A DNA stretch of 32,480 nucleotides from NCBI GenBank assembly GCA_030636025.1, contig DAOVXQ010000003.1, forward strand, positions 1-32,480, read 5' to 3'. This document shows positions 26,036 to 32,480 of this stretch, one piece after another. Both the position numbers and the translations under genes were made by a program. Numbering within the stretch: position 1 is the first letter of the stretch; each line of letters opens with the position of its first letter. The notes below the pieces were generated by a model. That model made no database searches, was not told where the DNA came from, and worked only from the letters and a program-made list of their open reading frames with translations. The DNA is from an archaeon. GTDB taxonomy: Archaea; Nanobdellota; Nanobdellia; Pacearchaeales; GW2011-AR1.

Positions 26036-26291
26036 GTAGACAGGCTGGCGTGTTAGCCCTACGCCATTTGCAAGTGGGCTTTAGGCAGGCTGTAAGGAGG
26101 GAAGTGATATATGCTTTAAGAAACCCTTAATTTAACGTTGAGGTTTCGTCCTCTTTGACATTGCTATTGTAAATTGAGTCAGACCCTGACCGGAGCAGCT
26201 CTAAGCAGTAATTAATGTGCTTAGAGGGTCGCGAGGCTGAGGAGAATTAGGGTAACTTTTTTAAGGTTTGTTGAGCAACCCTCTGGTCTAC
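26036..26291 (+). ncRNA. Signal recognition particle RNA (archaeal 7S-like)
   Basis: Helix 8-like GAGtcagACCctgaccGGAGCAGCTC with AGCAG loop, co-linear with eukaryotic CAGGUCGGAAACGGAGCAG; downstream GGGTCGCG; Alu-domain-like CTGTAA; ends pair (GTAGAC 26036-26041 / GTCTAC 26286-26291); TATA-like cttaaaaacctttaa upstream. Confidence 0.75.
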
Positions 26292-26322
26292 GCTGAAACT
26301 TTAATCCCCTCTAAACCACTTC

Positions 26323-26365
26323 TTCCGAAATCCCAAAAGCACTAAGAACTGCGTGAGGATTTTTA
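26323..26365. repeat. 43-bp direct repeat (copy 1) of the 3' end of the secretion ATPase gene
   Basis: ttccgaaatcccaaaagcactaagaactgcgtgaggattttta; 41/43 identical to 27537-27579. Confidence 0.9.
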
Positions 26366-26383
26366 GTTTTTTAATCACGAATA

Positions 26384-26866
26384 TTATCTTCCTTTATTTA
26401 TCTTTACTTGAAACTTTCCCCTTATTTCATTAATCTTCTTTTCATTTAACTTGATAAGAATAGACTTGCATTTAACTAAAAATTCAGGGGATTTCGTCAT
26501 CATTTTGTTATATTGCTCGTCAGGAACAGTTCTATTAATATAATATTGGGAATTAATTCTTGCCTTTAATGAATCTTCAATAAAATCTAAATCCTCTTCA
26601 TTAAAATAATCTTTAAGAAACATCTTAGCGAATTCTATTGTGCAAGAATGAATCTCACATTTTATTCCTATTTTTGTTAAAATAGAATATAATGAAAAAT
26701 AAATTGTGTAATATGCAGTTGAAATTTTCCAATCTTTTATTATGTTTAATCTAATTGATTCAAGAGCTTCTTCAGCCTTTTTAACATAAGCTTCTGCAAT
26801 GTCTGAATTTGGTTTGATTAAGCTTAATCCTTCTTTCTTTCCAGAACACCATTTTATTTTATCCAT
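26384..26866 (-). CDS. HEPN-domain protein, putative toxin
   Basis: DIAEAYVKKAEEALESIRLNIIKDWKISTAYYTIYFSLYSILTKIGIKCEIHSCTIEF; overlaps the HTH-MNT gene by 8 nt. Confidence 0.82.
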   Translation of the reverse strand: MDKIKWCSGKKEGLSLIKPNSDIAEAYVKKAEEALESIRLNIIKDWKISTAYYTIYFSLYSILTKIGIKCEIHSCTIEFAKMFLKDYFNEEDLDFIEDSLKARINSQYYINRTVPDEQYNKMMTKSPEFLVKCKSILIKLNEKKINEIRGKFQVKINKGR

Positions 26867-27449
26867 TTTTTAGTGCCTTTTGAATAAATTGTTCTGCATT
26901 AATAAAAACTATATGGTTTTTTAATATTTCTTTTAATAAAATATCTTTATTTATGTTCTTTTCAAAAGTTTTTATTGGATAACATTTTATACTTATTTCT
27001 ATTCCTAAATTTTTTGAAACCCTTTTTATTTCTTCTTTATTGTAATTGCCTGCTACAAAAATGTCTAAATCTGATTCTTTTTTTTCTATTCCCTTAGCAT
27101 AGCTCCCAAAAATAATCCCTATGCCTTGGATATTTGGAGTTATCTTATCTACAACTTCTTTTATCATAAGATTATTTTCTAAAAATGCAATTGCCTTATA
27201 GTTCTCCACAAAAACAAGGTATTTTTTAGTAAATCCACTAAATTTTATTTTATATGTTTTAATTTTGCCTTTTATTTTTGATTCAATAATCCCTTTATTT
27301 TCTAAATTTTCAAGAAGAAGCTGGGAAGTTCTTGGACTTATTTTTAACAATTTTTCAACTTCCCTAATATAATATTCTCTACTAAAATCATTAGTAAATA
27401 GAGATAAGACTTGTAAGGTATTTTCGGTTATACTTATTTTTTTATACAT
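26859..27449 (-). CDS. HTH + MNT-type nucleotidyltransferase (start at ATG 27449 preferred over 27473)
   Basis: MYKKISITENTLQVLSLF..., HTH, IGIIFGSYAKGIEKKESDLDIFV; TATA-like tttatatag about 28 nt upstream of ATG 27449. Confidence 0.83.
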   Translation of the reverse strand: MYKKISITENTLQVLSLFTNDFSREYYIREVEKLLKISPRTSQLLLENLENKGIIESKIKGKIKTYKIKFSGFTKKYLVFVENYKAIAFLENNLMIKEVVDKITPNIQGIGIIFGSYAKGIEKKESDLDIFVAGNYNKEEIKRVSKNLGIEISIKCYPIKTFEKNINKDILLKEILKNHIVFINAEQFIQKALKNG

Positions 27450-27467
27450 ATGTATTATTAATAATAC
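27444..27467. promoter_or_regulatory. Overlapping palindromes ATACATATGTAT and GTATTATTAATAATAC at the MNT start; putative operator
   Basis: Direct reading, 27444-27455 and 27452-27467. Confidence 0.6.
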
Positions 27468-27533
27468 GGTCACTATATAAATCTTGCGGAATCATCAATT
27501 ATGTTTTTTACTACTAAAATCATCTCAATCAAC

Positions 27534-29060
27534 TTATTCCAAAATCCCAAAAGCACTAAGAACTGCCTGAGGATTTTTATGATATTGATTGATGATTTTT
27601 TGAGTCTGGTCAAAATCAAAAATTTTCTTCTGTTGCAAAACATACAAAAGTTTTGCCCTCGAGGCAAACTCTTTATTCAATTCTTCAATAGTCAGTCCAA
27701 ATCTTTCTGCGATTTTATTAAAAACTTTATTGTCTTTTTTAAAATAAAAAATATCATCCGCCGGATTCCACATAAAAGGCGTATTTGTTATTGCAGTTCC
27801 GTTCGCATCAACATTAACTATTTCAACAATTTTTCTCAATTTCCTTATTTCTTGTTTATCTACAATTGCATGAGTCATTATAGCGACGCAGTCCAAAGTA
27901 TTAAGCAATGTTGGAGAAAGTTCAATCGGAGGAGTCTCAAGTCTTTTAACAAGTGTGTCAACAGAATCTGCATGCATTGTGCTTATTGAAGAATGCCCTG
28001 AAGCCATTCCCTGAAACAGCACAAATGCCTCCTTTCCTCTGACTTCGCCGACAATAACATAATCTGGATTTTGCCTAAATGAATTTTTTAATAAACTAAA
28101 CAAATCAACCTCCCCCACCCCTTTCTCCCCCAACGCAGTTCTTGAAACACTTGGCAGCCAATTTTCCCTCGGTAAATGAAGCTCCCGAGTATCTTCAATT
28201 GAAACAACTCTTGCCTCAGGAGGTATAAAAAAAGCAATAGCATTCAACAAAGTTGTTTTCCCCGAAGAAGTCCCCCCAGTAATTAAAATATTTGATTTAT
28301 AATCTAACAATATCCAGAAATAAGCAAGCATTTCCGGACTCAATGTTTTCATATTCAGCAACTGAATCGGAGTCCACGGAACTTTAGTAAATTTTCTTAT
28401 TGTAAAAGTCGGTCCTTTTGTTGTAATGTCTTTTGTATAAGTGGCATTAACCCTGCTCCCATTTGGCAAACTACCGTCCAGCAAAGGCGAAGCATATGAA
28501 ACATATTTCCCGCACCTCTGAGCTAATTTTTCAACAAAACTTACAAGCTCGTCCATGGATTTGTAAACCACTCTTGTTTTTATATTCCGGTATAATCTAT
28601 GAACAATATAAATCGGGGTATTCACGCCATTGCATTCAATATCTTCAATAAAATAATCCCGAATCAATGGCTCAATTTCATTTAATCCAACAAAATCCCT
28701 AAACAAAAAATAAAATATTTTTTTATAACTCTCGTCGCTGATGTTCAAAGATAATTCTTCAATCAAAAGTTTCGATGTTTTATTTATATATTCAATCATT
28801 GATTCTGTTGTTTTCTGAACAGCAATGCTCACATTAATCATTTCCCCTAAACTTTTTTCAAGGGTCGCTAACAGCAACTTTTCATTTTCATCTAAAATCG
28901 GTTCTTCTACTTCATAAATTAACTCATTGGTTTTTTTATCCCAATAAATATGGACGCTGACATACGGCGCAATAAGAGTATACCTGACATTAATTTTTGT
29001 CTTATCCTCAACTCGCGGAAGCGCAGGAATACTTGGATTTAAATTTATTTCTATTGACAT
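27534..29060 (-). CDS. Type II/IV secretion / type IV pilus assembly ATPase (TadA/VirB11/GspE family)
   Basis: ILITGGTSSGKTTLLNAIAFFIPPEARVVSIEDTRELHLP ... PDYVIVGEVRGKEAFVLFQGMASGHSSISTMHAD. Confidence 0.96.
   Translation of the reverse strand: MSIEINLNPSIPALPRVEDKTKINVRYTLIAPYVSVHIYWDKKTNELIYEVEEPILDENEKLLLATLEKSLGEMINVSIAVQKTTESMIEYINKTSKLLIEELSLNISDESYKKIFYFLFRDFVGLNEIEPLIRDYFIEDIECNGVNTPIYIVHRLYRNIKTRVVYKSMDELVSFVEKLAQRCGKYVSYASPLLDGSLPNGSRVNATYTKDITTKGPTFTIRKFTKVPWTPIQLLNMKTLSPEMLAYFWILLDYKSNILITGGTSSGKTTLLNAIAFFIPPEARVVSIEDTRELHLPRENWLPSVSRTALGEKGVGEVDLFSLLKNSFRQNPDYVIVGEVRGKEAFVLFQGMASGHSSISTMHADSVDTLVKRLETPPIELSPTLLNTLDCVAIMTHAIVDKQEIRKLRKIVEIVNVDANGTAITNTPFMWNPADDIFYFKKDNKVFNKIAERFGLTIEELNKEFASRAKLLYVLQQKKIFDFDQTQKIINQYHKNPQAVLSAFGILE
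27537..27579. repeat. 43-bp direct repeat (copy 2), 3' coding end of the secretion ATPase
   Basis: ttccaaaatcccaaaagcactaagaactgcctgaggattttta. Confidence 0.9.
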
Positions 29061-29211
29061 TTTCTCTTTTTATATTAAAGACTTCTTGAGTTTAAAAAAT
29101 GTTTTATTTATTTTGTTCGAAATTTACAGAAGATTTATGGTTTAAGTATGTCTACAAAACTAAATTTGTCTACAAAATTAATTACCTAATTTCTCGTGTA
29201 ATTTCTCCAAA

Positions 29212-29760
29212 TCAAACAACACTAAAATCTAAATGCGTCGGCTCACCAGCACTAACATCATTGTCTCCTTTGTTTTCAATAAAAATATTATAAGGAACAT
29301 TCCCTGCCTGCAAAACTCCTAATTTTTCTGAACCTTCAAATGTAATATTTAAATTATCATACTTTCTTTCTAAACTGACTTTAAATCTGCCCCCATATCT
29401 TTCAGTTAAGAGGATAAAATTTCCTTGCTCAATTGGAAAATCCACCTCGCTGAGTTCTAATTTTGTGTCTTCAAGAATATATTTTATAGAATCTCCTCCG
29501 GAATTTATTTCAAGTCGCCCTTTTGCTATTTTAAAAATCACCTTCCCAATACTTCCCTCTGCCTCTTCGACCTCTGAAATTTTTTTATCAAGCACATCCA
29601 TTGCAGAAAGAGTTTGTGTTATTATCCCTCTGTCTTTAATTTTTTCAATTTGAGGATAAGCCAGAGACAGCAAAACCGCGATTATCGTCAATCCAATCAG
29701 AATATAAATTACATTTTCTATCCAAATCTGCGATTTAATGTTTTTTTTTAATATGCTCAT
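29212..29760 (-). CDS. Pilin-like protein with N-terminal hydrophobic helix
   Basis: WIENVIYILIGLTIIAVLLSLAYPQIEKIKDRG; in pilin cluster. Confidence 0.7.
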   Translation of the reverse strand: MSILKKNIKSQIWIENVIYILIGLTIIAVLLSLAYPQIEKIKDRGIITQTLSAMDVLDKKISEVEEAEGSIGKVIFKIAKGRLEINSGGDSIKYILEDTKLELSEVDFPIEQGNFILLTERYGGRFKVSLERKYDNLNITFEGSEKLGVLQAGNVPYNIFIENKGDNDVSAGEPTHLDFSVV

Positions 29761-30282
29761 TTAACAATCCTCAATATAGTCGCCTAAAATACTGTCTTCT
29801 ACAGGGCAAGTTTTTCCACCCTGCAAAACAGAATAAATTTTAATGTCGTCGGGTTTTTCAGAAATTTGAATAATATATATCTTTTCTCCATTATCTTCAG
29901 GGAGTTCAATTTCTGAATCACTATACATAGAAACTCCTGTGATGGCAGTTCCATTTTTTATTTTAATTGTTTTACCTTCTGCGCCCCCGAGTTTTATATT
30001 AAAACCTTCTATTAAATCCCTGATATCTCCAATCTGAACTTTCAAACTTAAATTTGTAACATCCTCTGAAGAATCAATTCCATAGCAAGTATATTTTGGA
30101 TTATGGTCTATTTCTAATTTTCCGATAACATCTAAACAATTTCCAGAAGAAAGTTTGTCTCTGACAAATGGGAGAACAAAACTGAAAATTATCGTCGCTG
30201 TTGCAAGAACTAATAAAATTAAAATTACTGTGGAGATTATCTGACTCTGTGCTTTTCGGTTAGATATATTTTTTGAAATCAT
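29761..30282 (-). CDS. Archaeal type IV pilin/archaellin-like protein
   Basis: NRKAQSQIISTVILILLVLATATIIFSFV class III signal-like. Confidence 0.82.
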   Translation of the reverse strand: MISKNISNRKAQSQIISTVILILLVLATATIIFSFVLPFVRDKLSSGNCLDVIGKLEIDHNPKYTCYGIDSSEDVTNLSLKVQIGDIRDLIEGFNIKLGGAEGKTIKIKNGTAITGVSMYSDSEIELPEDNGEKIYIIQISEKPDDIKIYSVLQGGKTCPVEDSILGDYIEDC

Positions 30283-30764
30283 ACTATAACTCCTGTGTTT
30301 TCAGGACATGGAAATGGCTTTATCATCCCAGATTGAGTTTTCCCCAAAAGAACTGGAATAATTTTTACCTCATCAAATTCTTCTTCATAATATTTTTCAC
30401 TATCATCTTCATCTTTGAAAACAGTAGAAAGTCCAATATCAACTTTCCCGCCCCTATCACTGCCAATTTCATCTATGGTAGATGTTCCATCTGTGTTAGT
30501 TATTTTTAAATTAATAGAATAAATAGGAACATTTCCAATATTATGAAACCCAAATGATTTTGAGGTGCTGTCTTCATTCACAAAACTTCTAATGCTAACT
30601 TCTGAACAAACATTTTCTATTGGTTTTTCTGCACCTCCTGAAAATTTCAAAATCTGTTCTCCTTGAAATCCCTGATACCATAATAAAATTATAATCGCAA
30701 TTATAATTACAATCATAATTAAAACTACTGTAGATACCATCGGGCTCACCGCCTTTTTTCCCAT
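30279..30764 (-). CDS. Archaeal type IV pilin-like protein
   Basis: MGKKAVSPMVSTVVLIMIVIIIAIIILLWYQG; 4-nt ATGA overlap with the next gene. Confidence 0.87.
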   Translation of the reverse strand: MGKKAVSPMVSTVVLIMIVIIIAIIILLWYQGFQGEQILKFSGGAEKPIENVCSEVSIRSFVNEDSTSKSFGFHNIGNVPIYSINLKITNTDGTSTIDEIGSDRGGKVDIGLSTVFKDEDDSEKYYEEEFDEVKIIPVLLGKTQSGMIKPFPCPENTGVIV

Positions 30765-30811
30765 ACACTTTAATATTTTCTAAGTATATAAATCTTTTTT
30801 AAGAAAGATGA

Positions 30812-32152
30812 TTAAGGGCAAGGGGAATAATCATCTGGTGTGGTTGGCCAACTTACACATCCACTAACACTATTAAAATTATTATCATTACCAAAACCAA
30901 TTAAATCTATACCATTACATAAAAAATCCTTGTCAATATTATCGCAGGCACGATTTCCAGTAAAGTTATTATTTGAAATTGAATTTCCTGCACGGAACCC
31001 ATATCTTGAATGATGAAGATTATTGTTGATAAAATCATTATTTGAACCTAAAACATAGATTGATTCTCCATCAATACTTCCCAATATACTAGAGACTTCA
31101 TTATTTATTATTTTATTATTGCTTCCTAAAATATAAATTCCCATTTCAGAATCTTCAATTTGGTTTCCTTCAATATAATTAAATTCAAATGAATTCAGTT
31201 TAATCCCCACCCCTCCGTAATTAATTAAATTATTAGTTATATTATTTTTATTAGAATTTATCAAAATTCCTGTTCCTTCAGTTGTAAGGATTATCTTGCA
31301 ATTCTTTATTGTGATATTATCTTGATCAAAATAAATTCCTGCAACATCATTATTACTTTTTATATAATTGTCATAACTTTGGCAATCAAATGTAATGTTT
31401 TGAGCAGTTATAATAATGCATCCAATTCCCTCTATTGAATTATTAGCTATACTATTCATTAATATATAATTTGTGTTTGGACTATCTAATGTGCTACATT
31501 CAACAACTGGCTCTCCGATTGGGTCTTCGGGTGGCTCTTCTGGTGGCTCCTCACCCCCAGACCCCCCTATATCATCTTCTCTGATTATAGATTGCATACA
31601 AATAATCATTTTATCATTTTCATCAAGCATATATGGCTGAATTTTCAAAACCGCAACCCCCTCTTCAATTGTATAATTAACATTTCTAATTTCTCCAGGT
31701 TTTAATTGTCCAAGAGGATTTTCACCATGAACCACATTTAAGGTTTTCGTTGGCTCTTTTTTTGTGTCATTTTCAACCTGCAATATAATTCCGTCAATAG
31801 TAAAAAGCCCGTTATTTTTCAGATATAATCTCAAAATATTATCACTAGAATTATAACCAACTAAAATTATAGAAGTTCCGTCCTTGCAATCCACAGGTGG
31901 CCGAATTATATCTGGATAATGTTTAATCCAGCTATAAGCACTAATCGAAATTATAATCCCCAATGAAATCAAAATTACATAAGATATCATTAAACTCACT
32001 GCTTTCACATCTGATTTTGACTTAACTTTTCTCGGAAAAGTTATTTTTTTGTTCAAACTTGTTTTTTTAAAAAAGTTCGATTTTGACTTAACTTTTCTCG
32101 GAAAAGTTATTTTTTTGTTCAAACTTGTTTTTTTAAAAAAGTTTGTTTTCAT
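30812..32152 (-). CDS. Class III signal peptide/pilin-like protein carrying a NosD-type parallel beta-helix domain
   Basis: KAVSLMISYVILISLGIIISISAYSW; Glu/Pro linker; ITIKNCKI...GTGILINSNKNNITNNLINYGGVGIKLNSFEFNYIEGNQIEDSEMGIYI. Confidence 0.8.
   Translation of the reverse strand: MKTNFFKKTSLNKKITFPRKVKSKSNFFKKTSLNKKITFPRKVKSKSDVKAVSLMISYVILISLGIIISISAYSWIKHYPDIIRPPVDCKDGTSIILVGYNSSDNILRLYLKNNGLFTIDGIILQVENDTKKEPTKTLNVVHGENPLGQLKPGEIRNVNYTIEEGVAVLKIQPYMLDENDKMIICMQSIIREDDIGGSGGEEPPEEPPEDPIGEPVVECSTLDSPNTNYILMNSIANNSIEGIGCIIITAQNITFDCQSYDNYIKSNNDVAGIYFDQDNITIKNCKIILTTEGTGILINSNKNNITNNLINYGGVGIKLNSFEFNYIEGNQIEDSEMGIYILGSNNKIINNEVSSILGSIDGESIYVLGSNNDFINNNLHHSRYGFRAGNSISNNNFTGNRACDNIDKDFLCNGIDLIGFGNDNNFNSVSGCVSWPTTPDDYSPCP
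32013..32144. repeat. Two tandem 66-bp units (NFFKKTSLNKKITFPRKVKSKS x2)
   Basis: 32013-32078 and 32079-32144 identical except the last base. Confidence 0.95.
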
Positions 32153-32158
32153 TTTAGA

Positions 32159-32281
32159 TTAATCCCCCCCCACAAACTTATTTATATTATTAAAAGGAAG
32201 GAGTTTTAAAGATGAGTTGTGGCTCTGAATGTCATCTCTAAAGAGATTAATATTATAAGATATAAATAATTTGTCTTTCAT
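32159..32281 (-). CDS. Leader-repeat small ORF copy I (40 aa: MKDKLFISYNINLFRDDIQSHNSSLKLLPFNNINKFVGGD)
   Basis: Reverse-strand translation; 1 nt after the upstream CDS stop, same frame as the beta-helix CDS and separated from it by TAA TCT AAA. Confidence 0.7.
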   Translation of the reverse strand: MKDKLFISYNINLFRDDIQSHNSSLKLLPFNNINKFVGGD

Positions 32282-32282
32282 T

Positions 32283-32480
32283 TTAGTTCCTCTCGACATA
32301 TATTTCACCTTCTTTTTCCTGAGTTATTAAAAAATAAAACATTTCATTTTCCCGAACATCAAAGACAAAAGTTTTATTTAAAACCATTATATTTATTTTA
32401 TCGTCGGTTATATCTGTAATTTTAGATTTATTTGAATACACTCCCAAGGGATTCCAGTTTACTCCGCTTCCTCCAATTGT
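32283..32480 (-). CDS. C-terminal part of a CDS running off the window
   Basis: Open reverse frame ...TIGGSGVNWNPLGVYSNKSKITDITDDKINIMVLNKTFVFDVRENEMFYFLITQEKEGEIYVERN*. Confidence 0.7.
   Translation of the reverse strand, partial: TIGGSGVNWNPLGVYSNKSKITDITDDKINIMVLNKTFVFDVRENEMFYFLITQEKEGEIYVERN

Noticed and set aside
26036-26291. RNase P RNA or tRNA cluster
   Set aside because: No GAGGAAAGUC/ACAGAA-type RNase P core or cloverleaf seen; helix 8-like GGAGCAG and GGGTCGCG fit SRP RNA better.
27473-27667. 64-aa reverse ORF upstream of HTH-MNT
   Set aside because: Overlaps the ATPase 3' end in another frame; created by the repeat junction.
27501-27989. 162-aa forward ORF
   Set aside because: Overlaps the 3' end of the secretion ATPase on the opposite strand; no domain character.

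Overview
AT-rich archaeal window, DPANN-like by inference (archaeal TATA boxes, many apparently leaderless starts, histone, class-III-signal pilins). It has three parts. (1) A glycosylation block (about 5.3-12 kb, plus a GT2 at 17-18 kb): a PMT/GT39-like membrane glycosyltransferase, GT2, flippase and two GT4 genes. It is bracketed by two islands of small toxin/nuclease cassettes (HEPN-MNT pairs, NYN, PIN, DUF4143-type AAA ATPase). (2) A surface-protein region (18-26 kb): Gly-Tyr-rich and Cys/Ser-rich proteins with a shared FFS(K/R)-(I/L)-x-GxxxG...TM-basic C-terminus, a large Ig-like S-layer-type protein, a histone, a stomatin and a likely SRP RNA. (3) A type IV pilus-like operon (27.5-32.4 kb) with another HEPN-MNT cassette inserted at the 3' end of its ATPase gene. 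The main finding is a dispersed, mostly unannotated family of about 40-codon ORFs, consensus approx. MKxxxxISxSxxINLFrDDIxSxNSSxKLLpFxxIxxxVGxG, in at least nine copies on both strands. They sit directly upstream of surface or glycosylation genes and usually overlap the next start codon (ATGA/TAATG). Copies are carried with a conserved promoter and with GT4 N-terminus fragments that all stop at about codon 26-27 (..EIAKG), and they lie at the borders of the toxin/nuclease cassettes. This suggests a recurrent cassette-insertion hotspot built on a leader-peptide repeat. No transposase, integrase, tRNA or CRISPR array was seen.
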